Of a DNA stretch of 64,000 nt, positions 1 to 12,424 are shown one piece after another (positions within the stretch are counted from its first letter, which is position 1; every line of letters begins with the position of its first letter). The translations under genes and the position numbers were made by a program. Source of the DNA: Mallotus nudiflorus. Lineage: Eukaryota; Streptophyta; Magnoliopsida; Malpighiales; Euphorbiaceae. The notes below the pieces were generated by a model. That model was not told the DNA's origin. It ran no database searches and worked only from the letters and a program-made list of their open reading frames with translations. The DNA lies in contig CANTUR010000002.1 in NCBI GenBank assembly GCA_947683625.1, forward strand, positions 5,674,501-5,738,500, written 5' to 3'.

Positions 1-440
1 TATGAAAATTGAGCATAAAGAGGTCGAATACTGAGTATTAAAATAGTCTTTTGTGCTTTTCTTCCTTCTCTGAGTATTTCCCTACCTTTTTTTTATATTA
101 CTTAGCATGGATACCATTAGAAAGGTCCTTTGGATACTCATCCTCTTACAGAGCATTGGAGTAAATAGAGCAGCTTTTGATGTGGTCCTTTTTTAGTATT
201 CCCCCACCTTTCTCATATTACTCAGTGTGGATATAGCCAGAGGTTCATTTTAATACTCTTAGTCATTTTTTAGCGTTAGAGTAGATTATGCTTCCTCTTA
301 TTTCAATTCACCTCTTAGTAGTCCCCCGCCTTTCTCATATTACTCAGCATGGATATTGACTAAAGGATTTTGTACTTATACTCATTTATGAGCATTGAAG
401 TAGATTATATATGCATTTATTATTCAAAAGGTTGAAATGA
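1..440. repeat. 122-bp degenerate tandem repeat, about 3 copies
   Basis: Three units begin with an agtatt/agtagt-ccccc-cctttctcatattac type motif at about 73, 195 and 317, giving a constant 122-bp period. Each unit continues with a 'cagcatggatat' type core and a 'gagcattgaagtaga' type segment. The first unit is the most diverged, and the array may extend left of the window. I see no coding potential. The type of repeat (satellite remnant or retrotransposon 3' UTR) is not decidable from here. Confidence 0.7.
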
Positions 441-1228
441 TACTCTGAAATTCAATCAATTTATACTATGAGACCATAGATTTTATTTTTGCATATTCTT
501 CCACTTGTTTGGGTGCAAAGCAAGCATTAGATTGATTAGAGTTAATAAATGCTTAACACAAAGCTGTTAATTGATTATCTAAATTCTACGAGGCTAATAA
601 AAGAAAGCCATTATCATCAAAGGTCATGAGATATGATTTCACACATGATCTCATAAAGTGGATGAATTTATTTTTAATTGATGAATTTTATGATTGAGAT
701 GGTACTATATTGCAAAATCTAAGGAAATAGAGTTATGTTATTTCCCTTTATTATTTTGTTGAGTATTTAACATTCGCTATCTTGTCTGTTCCTATTGATG
801 CATTGGTTCTTTTCCCCTTCTTCATTCTCTTTTATTTTTCCCTGCATAAATACCATAAGTTAGTATGGTCTATTCACAAGTGAATAAATTTTGTCAAAAT
901 GTAGATTATTCTTTTGTATTCTTCCTTTTTAATTGTGGTGATGATGTTTCTTATCACAGGGTCATGATACTCCACCATTGAAGTTATGGCTTTGGGCTAT
1001 ATTTGTGTTTTTGACATTCCATTAATGCTATGGTAGAGGGCTTCATTCCTCTTCTTGATATCTCCTGTAAAAAAGTTCAGGAGTTAGAGATCTTATTTCA
1101 TGGTTAAATATTTTTTTAGAGTGCATGCGTTTTAGGTTTTGAGTGCATCTTTCTCTTTTATAAGGCCGATGAATGTATTGCTAACATGTTAGACCTTTTT
1201 ATCACCATATTATATACCCTACACTGGT
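441..1228. other. AT-rich stretch with no recognised feature
   Basis: No long open frame, tRNA or clear repeat is visible. The sequence is AT-rich with scattered T-rich runs. Confidence 0.5.
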
Positions 1229-2330
1229 CTAACTGTTATAGAGAGATATTCTAGATGATGCTCCAGATGAGACTATGGAGATGGATATTGAATATGAGGA
1301 GCTTAAGTGTCCTATCCAGCCTCTTGAGGTAGCCAGGATGATGCTTTTGCAAATATCATTGTTGGTGATATTCCCTTGCTGGAGGGGCCCATAATTTATT
1401 AAGCTCCTGAGGTCTAAAGTCTCGTTGAGCATTAGGTTCACTTTGATAGTGTTGCTCTTCCTATTTTACTTCTTCAGATGCTTTATATGTGAATACTCTG
1501 ACTCCTTTTCTACACTTTTACAATAATAATTTTGAATATTAGTAGCAGAGTATTTGTATAATCTTATCTAGGCTTAAGGAATTTATTATCTAAAGAAAGT
1601 GTTTCACAACAAATGTATGCAAGTGTATGCATGTTATGTATGACATGCATGATCCTAATATGTCTTTTATTTGGAATAGAGCTATCTTCACAGCTTAGAG
1701 TGTGAGAATAAGGTGCCTCATCAATAGCCTATAGATTTGAGCATTGAATGCTTTGTTGTTGGTACTTCTGATGTTAGAGCTTCAGATGCTGCTTGTTCAG
1801 CAGATGACCAGGTGGTGCTATATTGATGAATTGTTGGTTGTTGCTTATGATTAACCTTTTTATGCCCCCAGAACTCTTATACTAGCTCTTATACTTCAGT
1901 GTTCCATTTTTGCTCTTTGAATGCTAACTTATTATTCTGCAATTTGCCCTCAAAGCTACATTGTGCCCTTAGCTTCATTATGAATTCATTCATGCTATTC
2001 TTTAAGAGACTTAATTCATTCACTAGTGTTGTTTGTCCTTTGACTTACTAACCCTATTAGTTGTAATCTTATGCATTGAAGATGCAAAGGAGTGGGCAAA
2101 TTGACTAAAGTGAGTTCTTGATAATGAAATCAACTAGACTTGCACTTCTAAGAACTCTTGAGCAGAATATGAGGCTTAATGATGATACAATGATTGATGA
2201 TAGTTACAAGGTATGAGTTTTAATGCAAGTTATTGAGCTACTTGAATTCCAAAGAAACAAAGGGACACTAGACTTACAAGCAGAATCACTGAGGGGTGGC
2301 AAAAAGAGAAAATATAACTAAAATAGTGAT
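1229..2330 (+). pseudogene. Decayed coding-like fragments of unknown origin
   Basis: I do not recognise this gene. Three plus-strand stretches read like exons. About 1243-1440 is acidic (DDAPDETMEMDIEYEELK) and then, after a frame change, ANIIVGDIPLLEGPIIY. About 1680-1830 contains SLECENKVPHQ and later VVGTSDVRASDAACSADDQ. About 2115-2320 contains LALLRTLEQNMRLNDD and then GTLDLQAESLRGGKKRKYN. Several in-frame TAA/TAG codons lie where CAA/CAG could have stood, and the intervening sequence is T-rich and intron-like. This could be a broken host gene or a retrotransposon-captured fragment. No start, stop or complete exon border can be defended. Confidence 0.3.
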
Positions 2331-2499
2331 CTTATATCTTTAATTTATCTTTCATTATGTATTGCCTTTCCATTCAGATACTTATACAGTAAGATAAAGA
2401 TGAATATACAATATTTGAACAAAAATTTCAGATTTAATTTTATTCATTCATTAGGGCAAAAATGAGAACATTTATTACATCAAATAATACAACTCTTGA

Positions 2500-3359
2500 T
2501 ACCAGTTAGTCCTTTTTAGATTTTCTCACTAATTATTTCTCTCTCACTTTTATTTCCTTAATTTTTACCTGATGTCCTTCTTCTTTCTTTTTTCCCTCTC
2601 TTGGTTTTCACTTTTCCTCTCCCACAAATTTCCTATCCTTAGAAGTTACATTATGTGATATATGAATGTTCTTTGAATTTGCATTTATGCCTATATTGAA
2701 TGAATCTAATTGAATTGAATTTATGTTAAACATACAGATATGATCATTATTAAAATGCACAAGACCATCAAGATCAACGTCACATAAATAAGCTAAAGTT
2801 CATATCATTAACCATAAGAAAAATAGAGTTTTCAACCTCAAATAGACCGCACGTTATTATATTAGTTTCTTTATAAAAAAACATCACTAAAACTATTATT
2901 AATAATGCTAGCTAAATCCTCTAGTGGTTCTTTGTTAGGTAGTAGACAAAGCAGCTCTTCAATGGCCTCAATCCCTATCTTGTCAGTAACTTTCTTCATC
3001 ACCTTGTATTTGTTATCTTTCACTAGACTCTTAACTATCTATTTCTTGAAGATCTCAAACCCAGAAATATTCATATCAACTACTTGGACAAGCTCCTTTT
3101 CACCCAGGTAGAACGTCTATTTTCTTTCTTTGATAAAGTTATCTTTTAGCGGTCCTGCATTCTTTAAGAGGTTACTCTCATTGAAAAACCTTCTTTTAAC
3201 TCTTTTACTTCCAAATTCAAATAATGTATAGCCTAATGCTCTTGTATTATCTTGGCTTTTGAAATCTGGGAGTTCTAGACTTCCTTGCTCATTCTTTCCT
3301 AGTCTTTGTCCGGGCTGATAATTTATCTTCTTAATCATGCTTATAACCTTTGGATCCAT
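2500..3359 (-). pseudogene. Tat-type gag-pol linker with G-patch-like segment
   Basis: The minus-strand frame from 3359 reads IKKINYQPGQRLGKNEQG, a G-patch-like motif (xGxGLGKxxxG) of the kind found downstream of protease in plant Tat/Athila-type polyproteins. A basic stretch with KRVKRRFF follows. In a neighbouring frame the text continues as EPLEDLASIINNSF (about 2905) and then DLDGLVHFNNDHICMFNIN (about 2780 to 2720). It ends in a Lys/Glu/Arg-rich tail near 2550. Stops and frame changes separate the pieces. The reverse transcriptase expected next is missing. Confidence 0.6.
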
Positions 3360-3365
3360 TTCAAT

Positions 3366-3720
3366 TCAATAAGAGATTATGGCAATTTGGAAACCATAAG
3401 GGGTAACTACTTGCTTATAACTATCTATAACTACAAACATAGTCTTGTTCATACTAGCATCTAAAGTTACAACTTCTTCATTAAGTAGGAATTTCATCTT
3501 TTGATGCACATTTGAAGGCACTCCTCCTAAAATATGATACCAAGGCCTACCCAAAAGTAAGGCATAAGTGATAGGGATATCTAGCACAGTGAATTCCACC
3601 ATTGCCTCTATAGATCTGGTATTTACAGAAACCATAAATGTTCCCTCTACATTCCTTGAGCTATCATCATAAGCTTTGATTATAAGGTCTGATTTTGCTA
3701 AATCCTCCACCTTGACTCCT
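3366..3720 (-). pseudogene. Retropepsin-like segment of the Tat element
   Basis: A 114-codon open stretch contains LLGRPWYHILGGVPSNVHQK. This matches the conserved 'LLGRPW-x-H-x-x-GAVPSTLHQ-K' segment that closes the aspartic protease-like domain of plant Ty3-gypsy polyproteins. Upstream in the same frame is FTVLDIPITYALLLGRPW, the hydrophobic strand before the flap-like turn. The catalytic D-S/T-G triad would lie just upstream, where the frame is broken, so it is not seen. The piece lies between gag and the G-patch-like linker, as expected. It is a dead remnant. Confidence 0.65.
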
Positions 3721-4365
3721 AGATTAGGTAGGATCTATAGTGGGCAAACATTAATTACAGACCCATCATCCACCATCACATAATTGGTCCTTTTCCCTCT
3801 TACTTCAACTAGAATGAAAAGGGCTTTATTATAATTCCTCTCTACCACAGGTAAATTCTCATTAGAGAAAGTAATAACACTATGCTTTTTCTCAGTAACC
3901 TTCCATTATTGCCTCAGGGGTTACATTAGTTTCAATTTTCATTTTATTTAGAGCCTTCCTATGGTTATTAGAATGCATCAAGAGCTCCTAAATGCTCATA
4001 TTTGCTTTTGCCTTTTTAAGCTATTCAAGAATCAAATCATCACCATGTTCATCTGAGTCTTCTATTTTAGCAACTTCTTCTCTCCCTTACTACTTCTAGT
4101 AACATGACTAACTTTTGGATTGTTAACCTATACATTGTAACCTTTAATGCCTTTTTCATCAGAATTGTACCAGATGTCGATAACCCCAATAGTTTGATCC
4201 TTCTTTCCAATTTTTCCATACCTTAACCATGCACTTTTCTTTCCTATCTGACATATTCTAATCATCAAATTCATCACCCCACACTATAGGCATAATTAAC
4301 TTAATGGGTGTATCAAAATAAGGTGGTTTGGAATAAAACACCTTATAGTAGAACTTCCTTAAAGG

Positions 4366-6059
4366 CTATCCCAACAAGTCTTCTAGTCTTTTCCCATCTT
4401 TAGGGGCATTTAAAGATTTCTCATTAGTTTTAAGGTTTAGGTCCTCAAAGGAGTTTAACACTTCTTCTTCACTTACTTTTGAGTTGATCATCATGGTCAT
4501 TGGGGGTGGCATGTTTCGGTAATTTAGGAAAGGATTGTTTTTAGTGTTTAGGTTTAGATTTGATTTCTTAGGGTCTGTGATTTTTCCAAAATCTATAAGG
4601 TTTTGAATTTCATGTTTAAGGCACATGTAAGAGTCAGAGGAATGACTAGCAATTTGGTGAAATTTGTAGTAAATATTTGGGTCAAAGCTAGAGAGATTTA
4701 GGTTTGGTGGTCTAGAGGAGGTTAAGGGTCTAAGGAGGCCTTTTTTGGATCAAATGGTCTAGGACTTTAGATAAAGGCTAGTTAAAATTTGAGAATCTCC
4801 TAGGTGGTTGAATAGTATGGACTCCTATAACCCAACTAGCATTTCCTTAATGTGTGCCTTAGTTAGGTAGGTTCTTGTTCCAGTGTTTCTAATAATCTTC
4901 TTTTTCTCACTTTCGATGTCCTCAGCTTGCAACCCATCATTATAAAGGTCTATAAATGCCTTAGGGTTCATCATCTATAACCTTTCAACTAAATTAGGTG
5001 ACACATTTCAGACGATCATCCTAACCAGATCCTTTTTAGCTAGTTTATTTTTCATTAATCATGCCTTATTCATGAATCTAGTCAGAAAATCTAAAAATGA
5101 TTCATTAGGCTTCTGCTTGGTCAATTCTAAATTCGTGATAGACACTTTAAGCATGGTATTATAGTCATATTATTTTAGAAAGGCAGTACATAATTCTATT
5201 AAGTAAGCTCGAATAGACTTCTTTAACCCATGATACTAATTAATGGCCATACCCTCCAAAGATAATACAAACAACTTGGTAACTACAGACAAAGGAGCCT
5301 TAGTGGTGCTCATATTAGTCGTATATTGACTAAGGTAGATCATTGGGTCTCCTGTGCCATTAAACTTCTACAGCTATGACATCTTGAACTTATTAGGTAG
5401 CTTATCGTCCTCAAATTGCATAACATCATCAAAGTTAAATGAATATCCGATGCCTTGTCCTCTTATCAATTCTTCCATTTGGACATCTTCTGAGTTAGTG
5501 TTTTCATCAACTTGGATTCCAATTCTTGAACTTGCTCAAGTGATTCCCTTTTTGCTTTCTCAACTATGTAGTTCTCAATATCCTTCGATTTCATTTCCAC
5601 AGTAGGTACATTCCTAGCAATTTTTAAAGGTTGCCCCCCAATATTGTCATTGTTAGCGGGTGGTGCACCTATAATAGGTGGATTGGCTACAACTGAAGGT
5701 GCATTAGCAGGTGGTGGCATTAATCCAGCTAGAGCTTATCTTAGTTCACCTTGTATCATTGCTCTCATGTCATCCATCAATGCTCCTTTGATGTCCTCTA
5801 AGGTCCAATTTCTTCCTTATTGTTGTTCCATCTCTTTTGTTTGAGTTGGTGTAGCTTCTAGGTAAAGCGGTTTGATAGGGCTCTTTTCCAAACTATAAAG
5901 GATCTCTTTTGTTGTTGATTTTGGGCTCAAATTAGTTCTCACTAATTTTCCACTACTCCGTTTCCAAATACAGGAAGACCCGAATGAATCTATAATGGCT
6001 ATAAAAGAAAGTGTTAGTATGATGCATGAAATGCATGTATGCATGTATACATGATGCAT
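4366..6059 (-). pseudogene. Decayed gag of the Tat element
   Basis: Minus-strand pieces in order are: an N-terminal part around 5880-5740 (NWTLEDIKGALMDDMRAMIQ); a Pro/Ala-rich spacer followed by a charged, coiled-coil-like segment at 5720-5466 (ENYIVEKAKRESLEQVQELE); a poorly preserved central gag core (5450-4700); and a C-terminal part at 4626-4366 (CLKHEIQNLIDFGKI). The last matches the 'C-LKH-x-IQ-x-LID-x-G' motif of plant gypsy gag. Numerous stops and frame changes make it non-functional. The true start is uncertain, probably near 5930-6060. Confidence 0.6.
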
Positions 6060-6068
6060 GTGCTATGC

Positions 6069-6100
6069 AACAAGTAACAAGTAACAAGTAACAAGTAACA
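6069..6100. repeat. 7-bp tandem repeat in the Tat leader
   Basis: The unit 'aacaagt' is repeated about four times in a row in the untranslated leader between the primer site and gag. Confidence 0.75.
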
Positions 6101-6781
6101 ATAAAGAATATAAATAATAAGTTAAGTTTATATACATCCTTCCAACTTATTCCTCCCATACATGTATTCAATGGCAAGCCTCTTTTCCTAGCATTTTTTA
6201 TCTTGGCCTTAATATCAACAGGGGCTATCAAGAACCAACACACATGCTAAATCTCTTAAAGCAATAAAATATAGAAATAGTATTTCTAGGTATAAAAGAT
6301 TAGCCCAATCTTTATTAACCCAAATGGGCTTCTAAAGTATAGGCTTGAGCCTTTATAGATAAAAATATCTCATGGCAACAAATACAAGAAATTTTGGTAA
6401 TCCTAAAGGAAGTTGCTAAGCCATTACATGAGCTAAGTCCAGTGAAAAAGGTCAAGGTTCCCTTATGAAGATGCCCTCCTTTAAAACTTAAGTTACATAC
6501 CAAGGTCAAAGGGGCACAACATCTTTTGCAAACTTGAGAGAAGACTACCTAACTTTAGGACTTGGGTTACAGACTCTGGTCAGATGAGCCTAGTAATCTC
6601 TCTTGAACCGAGTTAAGGCTAAGAGTGATGGTTAGCCGATCTATAATCCCATAAAGCTAGTTGAATCATGGAACTATAAACCAACGTCAAGGGTTTACAG
6701 GGACATGCAGAATGAATGCAAGAATAAAATAATAATTAAAAAAATAATTCTAAAGAACACAAGTACAATTAGTATCTTCTA

Positions 6782-6799
6782 TCCCCAATGGAGTCGCCA
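6782..6799 (-). promoter_or_regulatory. tRNA primer binding site of the Tat element
   Basis: On the minus strand the sequence TGGCGACTCCATTGGGGA lies one base after the end of the LTR. It starts with the TGG that pairs with a tRNA CCA end. It resembles the tRNA-Arg type PBS known from Ogre/Tat elements (family attribution from memory). It fixes the inner edge of the 5' LTR at 6801. Confidence 0.75.
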
Positions 6800-6800
6800 T

Positions 6801-9132
6801 TGTAGACGATGGGTTTAGTGCGCATCTAAGATTTTAGTAACCGCAACATTGATTGAGCTCAGGGCTCTAGAGAATACACTAACCACTATCACAAAGACAT
6901 GGTGTGGAGATAAGGAGTCACCTCCCAGGGTAATAACTAAGATAAATAAAAAATAGTGGTACTCGATTCTCTAACGAAAGCTAGCACCATAACGAGGAGA
7001 TTTTGGATATGGAATACTAACTTCTTTCAGTCTCATATTCATTTAGAATTACTTTATGAATTACTATCTTATTCTCTATTTACATGCAATTTCATATAAA
7101 CCCTTATTTAAACAATTAACCCCAGACAAACTAGTCATGAAAAATACATGTAAATAATGCATTCATTTAAGTTCATAATCCCTAAGTTAGTCTAATCTAC
7201 ATTGATTTTAATTAAATGGGCTAAATCTACATGTTTTAATTTTTACAAGTGACCTTCAAGACTAACATGCCTAATTCCTATTTAATTTTAATTAGGTGAA
7301 TCTAAGTCTATTTATTTTAATTTTAAAAGTGGACCTAAATCTACAAATTATGAAGTGTTTAAATTAGTGGGCCTAGTTCTATATGTTTTAATTCTAAGGT
7401 GATCTTAAATCTACAAGTTATGGAAAAGGCTTTAATTTAATGGGCTAAGTCTAAATTAATTTTAATTAACCTAGGTGGACCTATATCTAATTAACTAAAT
7501 GGGCCTAAGTTATCTCTAACCTATTTTCTAATTAATTATAGGTCTAAAATGCATTTTAATTAATTAAAGTCTATATCTAATTCATTAATATCCTATTAAA
7601 TGAAATGTGCTAATTAAAAGATGGGCCAAAAAGAACTACTTAAACCTAAAATTATTTAAATGGGTTAGAGCCTAATATGGGTCTAGGACCCAAAACACAT
7701 AAAAATAGACAAACCCAAAAACAATAAAAAAAATCAAAATAATTAAATAAGAAATAAAAAAATCAATTAAATTTATTTCTTCTAAAAAACCTAATTAAGT
7801 TAAAGTGACCTTAAACCATATATTATAAAATAATTAACAAACAAACATAATTCTATCTACTTAAATCTAATTCAATTTTAATTAAAAACACTAATTATAT
7901 CTATAGCCAATTACTTTTAATTAATCACCTAATTAAAACCCTAATCATACTACCTAATTAATAAACACACAACCACACACAGAGGATTTCATTATTCTCA
8001 CTATTGGGGCTATTACAATGATCTAAAAAATTAATATAACCCAAAAACTAAATAATAAAAAAAATAAAATAAAACAACCAACAAAATAATAACAATAAAT
8101 AAATAAATAAATAAACCTATAAATTATATTTGACTACGAAATTCAATCCATGGATCTTTATGAATTTTGTTCTTTACAGTGAATTTGGTATATAACTCCC
8201 TCCATAATCATAAACAAAAACCCGAAAATAAACAATGATTAGTAGTTAAACAAAAAAAATTAAAAATTAAAATTAAATGAAACTAAAATAATAATAAAAA
8301 AAAGAAGAGGGTAGAAGAAGAGATGATTGGATGGATACAATATTGATTTACTCCTAAGAGTGGTATAAATCACCATTATTTTTTTAGAATAGATCTCCAA
8401 TGCTTGATTGTTTTCTCCCAAAAGTCTACTGCTTTTCCTTTAAAGAACAATACCTCTCAAGAAAATACTATTTGAAAATTGCATAAAAGGAAAAGGAGAG
8501 GTCCAGCAAGAAGTCCTGCTCCAGGAAAGTTGAGCTGGGTTTATATAAAAAACCATAACTAAAAAATGCACCGTACTATGACTTCCTCTCTTCACAGTGA
8601 TAGATTTTTAGTTTAATAAGGACTTTTGATTTCTTGAAAAATTCAGATAAGTTCTGGAAAAGGGATTTATCACATTATTTTAACCAATTAAAATTCAGAA
8701 AAAGAAATTTTATTTACTAAAAAAATAAAAAATACAGATGGAAGATGTTTAATTCCAACTGGAATAATGTAATTATAATCAAAATTACATAATTCTAATC
8801 AAAATTGCATAATCTCGATTGGTTTTATATAATTTCGATAGGAATTATGTAATTCTAATTGGAATTACAAAATTATGATTTTTTTAACTTTTAATTACAG
8901 AAAGACCCTTGAAAGAATTTAAACTTTTCATTTAGGTCCTTAGAGAAAGCATTACAATTAAGTTATTAAAAATCAATTAAGTTCTTTTGAAAATGCATTG
9001 AAGTCTTTTGAAAATGCATTTAAGCTTTTTGAGATTTCAAAATTCAAGTGTTGAAGATCTATTTATAATATTTTCATCATTAGAGTCCTCTGTTGCATCC
9101 ATACTCCATCATCCCAAAATTGGGTGCTTTCA
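6801..9132 (-). repeat. 5' LTR of the Tat element (2.33 kb)
   Basis: On the plus strand the repeat opens with tgtagacgatggg and closes with ttgggtgctttca. Read on the minus strand it therefore runs TG...CA, beginning TGAAAGCACCCAA. It aligns along its whole length with 60993..63246; shared landmarks include 'aacccttatttaaacaatt', 'tattggggc' with nearby 'attacaat', and 'cctctgttgcatccatact'. Large parts are runs of short A/T-rich phrases (variants of ttttaattaaatgggc), which suggests internal duplication. No host target duplication can be tested because the far end of the element is missing. Confidence 0.8.
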
Positions 9133-10479
9133 CCTATACAAATGTTTAAATATGCATATTATTCTCCTCTTTCATTAATGCATATCGTCTTTCCAATTGG
9201 TATTGGTGTCTATATATGTGTAGTATTTTTTTAAGTTAATTAAGAAGCATTTTAATAATTTCTCGATTTACTTTATCTTTTACATTTTGGATATGGATGT
9301 TGTCGATTATTGGAAGTTGTGTCTTCACTGCTTAGGAAGACACAACAATTGAGGTTGAGATTGTTAATTTTTTATGTATTATGGTTCAATACACTGTTGA
9401 ATTTAGATTGCATTATTGTAAAGGTAGGAATCTCAAACATAGAAATGTGGTTCATCCTTCACCAGAACCAAATTCATACTTGCCTCAATATTATAAAGAA
9501 TTTATAAAAAGAAAGTACATAGGCAGAGGGATAGTTATTTAATTTAACTTGCTTGTTTCAGTAGATTAGGGACAGAGGAATTTTTGTGTTGCACTTATTA
9601 TAGATGCTCTCTTATAGTAATCTTACCTATTTTAGGAAGAAAAATTTGGCATGTTTGGTAAAATGTTTTTCTCCTTTCTGCCCTTCAGTTCTAAAACAAA
9701 CTAGAGAAATTGGTAATACTGGATGTTTCTTCAAAATCTTATTTTCTATTCGATGCTTTCTTTAGTGTCAACTAGATTTGTTATCTTTTTGGATAGATAG
9801 TGGGAACCTTGTTGTCAGGTAATGTTGCTTATAATACCTGTCCTTTTCTTATATTTTTAGATATGATTAGTTTTGGACTGGAAAAAACAACAGACAAATT
9901 AAAAGAAAATGTTAAATGCGAAGAGAGAGTTCATAATAAAAGTTGATGTTGCTTATAACGATTCTATGTAATTTTATATTATTATCTGGAAGTCGACAAA
10001 TAGTTTGTTGAAAGGATTTGAAAATTTTTTAACAAGCTACTTATTCAGCATTCCTTATAGGGGGGTAAACATGTTTAAGCTGCTTATTTGTAGAGATTTT
10101 TTTTTGGGCTTTATTTGCCTTTAAAGTCTTAATGATGCTCAACCTCATTGTAGTATACCTGCTATATGTGCTTTCGAATTATAGGGGCTTTATTTTTATT
10201 TTTTTTTTTGTGCACTTATAAATTATAAGTTTGAGCTACCAAGATAGATTGACAATATCAAGGGAAAAGGGCTAATGATTCACATCTATAAAACAAGATA
10301 CTACTTGGAGATTAAGCATAAAGTGGTTCTTTATTCTAATAGTCCAATTCTTAGTCATTTACAAATGCCAAATGTTTTCACCCAATAGTACTACTAATAA
10401 TCCTAGTTTATTTTCATACTTCTTGATGAATTGTTAAATCCTAGAATCAATTGAAATGGATAATAAAAAGACCATGGTG
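9133..10479. other. Spacer without a supported gene
   Basis: This is AT-rich DNA. A plus-strand stretch of about 50 codons near 9382..9535 lacks stops (it reads HRNVVHPSPEPNSYLPQYY in part), but it matches nothing I recognise and has no flanking gene structure. Short T runs occur near 10200. Confidence 0.5.
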
Positions 10480-10900
10480 ATGTGAAGATAATACCTATCT
10501 TCCACTTTTAAATGAAGGTTTAAGCCTTCTAACTCTACTCATGGTTTCAAGATTTATCTTTATGGAGCTTGGATATGATATTTTCTTTGTGGCTGAGGGC
10601 GATAGAGGTGAGGCAACTGTTGTGGTTAAGGGTGACAAAGGTGAGGCCACTACTGTGGTTGAAGGAAGCGATGGAATCAATATGAAAAGGGTTCGATGAG
10701 GAAGAAATGGGTTAGAAGCTGTTGGTAAAGGGTGATGGATTAGACGAGGGCGACAGAGGTGAAGGAAGAGGACGATGTGAGGTGAGGCTATGACAAGATG
10801 AAGGAAGTGAGCGATTAGGTTAGGTCACCGTGAGGGGCAAGGTGAAGGAAGCAACTAAGGAGGTTGAATTGAAGGAAGGAAATTGCAAAAGAATAGAAAT
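10480..10900. repeat. G/A-rich imperfect minisatellite
   Basis: The plus strand is made of imperfect repeats of phrases such as gagggcgatagaggtgagg, ggtgacaaaggtgaggcc and gaaggaagcgatgg. The strand is strongly purine-skewed and locally richer in G than its surroundings. The minus-strand reading gives a Pro/Ser/Thr-rich 61-codon frame (VVASPLSPLTTTVASPLSP), which reflects the repeat and not a recognisable protein. Confidence 0.55.
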
Positions 10901-10924
10901 GAGAATTAGGTTAGGGTACATAAT

Positions 10925-11880
10925 CAAAACTACGTAGTTTTTGAGTGTTACACATATTAGGCTATTTAAATTATATAATGTTACATATGTAATGTTTTAA
11001 TTAAAACTATACTTAGTATATAATGTTACATATGTAACATTTCATTTTACTTAATACGTATATAATTAGTATTATATAACAATGCTAAATTATAATACAA
11101 CATTAAAGTTACTTATACTATCAAAACTACATAGTTTTGGAGCGTTATACATATTAGGCTATTTAAATTAGGATTATATGCTTATTCATAAAAAAAATTA
11201 GGATTATATATAAATTAATATTTAATTTTGTATTATCTTAGATATTTATTATTTTTTAGTTATAGATATTAGCACATTTAGATTTATTATTTGTTAGTTA
11301 TAGACATTATGCTATTTAAATTGGGGTTAAATGCAAATTAATAATATTGTATTGAATATTGTATAATATGTAATGTTTTAATTAAAACTATACTTAATAT
11401 ATAATGTTACATATGTACTGTTTCATTTTACTTAGTACATATATAATTAGTATTATATAATAATGCTAAATTATAATACCACATTAAAATTACTTATACT
11501 ATCAAAACTACGTAGTTTTGGAGTGTTATACATATTAGGCTATTTAAATTAGGATTATATGTTTATTCATAAAAAAATTAGGGTTATATGTAAATTATTA
11601 TTTAATTTTGTGTTAGATATTTATTATTTGTTAGTTATAGATATTAGCCTATTTAGATTTATTATTTGTGAGTTATAAACATTATGCTATTTAATTTGTG
11701 GTTAAATGCAAATTAATAATATTGTATAATATTTATGTTTTAATTAAAACTGCATATATAATGTTACAGATGTAATATTTCATATTACTTAATACATATA
11801 TAATTAGTATTATATAATAATGTTAAAATATAATACAACATTAAAATTACTTATAGTATCAAAACTACATAGCTTTTGAG
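10925..11880. repeat. Large AT-rich tandem repeat with palindromic cores
   Basis: Units of roughly 350-390 bp are marked by the motif caaaactacgtagttttg or its variants at 10925, 11122, 11513 and 11860. The copy at 11513 is a perfect 18-bp palindrome. Each longer unit also holds 'aatgttacatatgtaacatt' or variants; the copy at 11022..11041 is a perfect 20-bp palindrome. The first interval is short (197 bp), the next two are 391 and 347 bp. Other repeated phrases are 'attaggctatttaaatta' and 'tatttattatttgttagtt'. There is no coding potential. Confidence 0.75.
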
Positions 11881-12208
11881 TTTTGTTATTATAGATAAAT
11901 TGTGTTTTAATTAGTTATTATTAATATTTATGAAATGTATTATTTGATAGTTAGAGATTTATATATGTATTAATTGTTAGTTATAAATATTAGGCTATTT
12001 ATATATTAATTTAAATTTACATTACTTAATATTAATATTTATTTATTATTTTAAAATTGCATTATTTAATATTAATACTTATATATTACTTTAAAAATAA
12101 ATAATTCTCAATTTTATATTTATCTAACAAATGTATTATTTGCTAAATATTTAATTAGTGTTGTATAACATTTACTTATTATAATATTAATGTTGATTTA
12201 TATATATA

Positions 12209-12264
<56 letters not shown>

Positions 12265-12424
12265 CATGAGTACATAATATTGTCATATATAATCTTTTAT
12301 ATTAGTTACTACTAATTTAATCAATATTTTTTTTGCTTATATAATATTTACATATTATATCAACTAATATTTGTTGAATATTAATATTTAAGTTAAATTA
12401 TACATATTTAATATTATCTCTAAT
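11881..12424. repeat. AT-rich DNA with a (TA)n microsatellite
   Basis: The sequence is almost entirely A/T. A (TA)n run of about 60 bp lies at 12200..12261. No gene is visible. Confidence 0.8.

Larger units (their letters stand above)
2500..9132 (-). mobile_element. Tat/Ogre-type Ty3-gypsy element, 5' half, truncated
   Basis: Read on the minus strand, the order is LTR (9132 to 6801), tRNA primer site (6799 to 6782), an untranslated leader with a short tandem repeat, gag, a protease-like region, and a basic G-patch-like linker that fades out near 2500. No reverse transcriptase, RNase H or integrase follows within the window, so the element is truncated on its 3' side or its remainder has been replaced by the plus-strand material at 1..2450. 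The PBS type, the long LTR and the G-patch-like segment between protease and the expected RT fit the Tat lineage (inference from family knowledge). A related LTR occurs at 60993..63246 in the same orientation. Confidence 0.75.

Noticed and set aside
5644..5844. Plus-strand frame opposite Tat gag
   Set aside because: It is a shadow of the minus-strand gag Pro/Ala-rich region.
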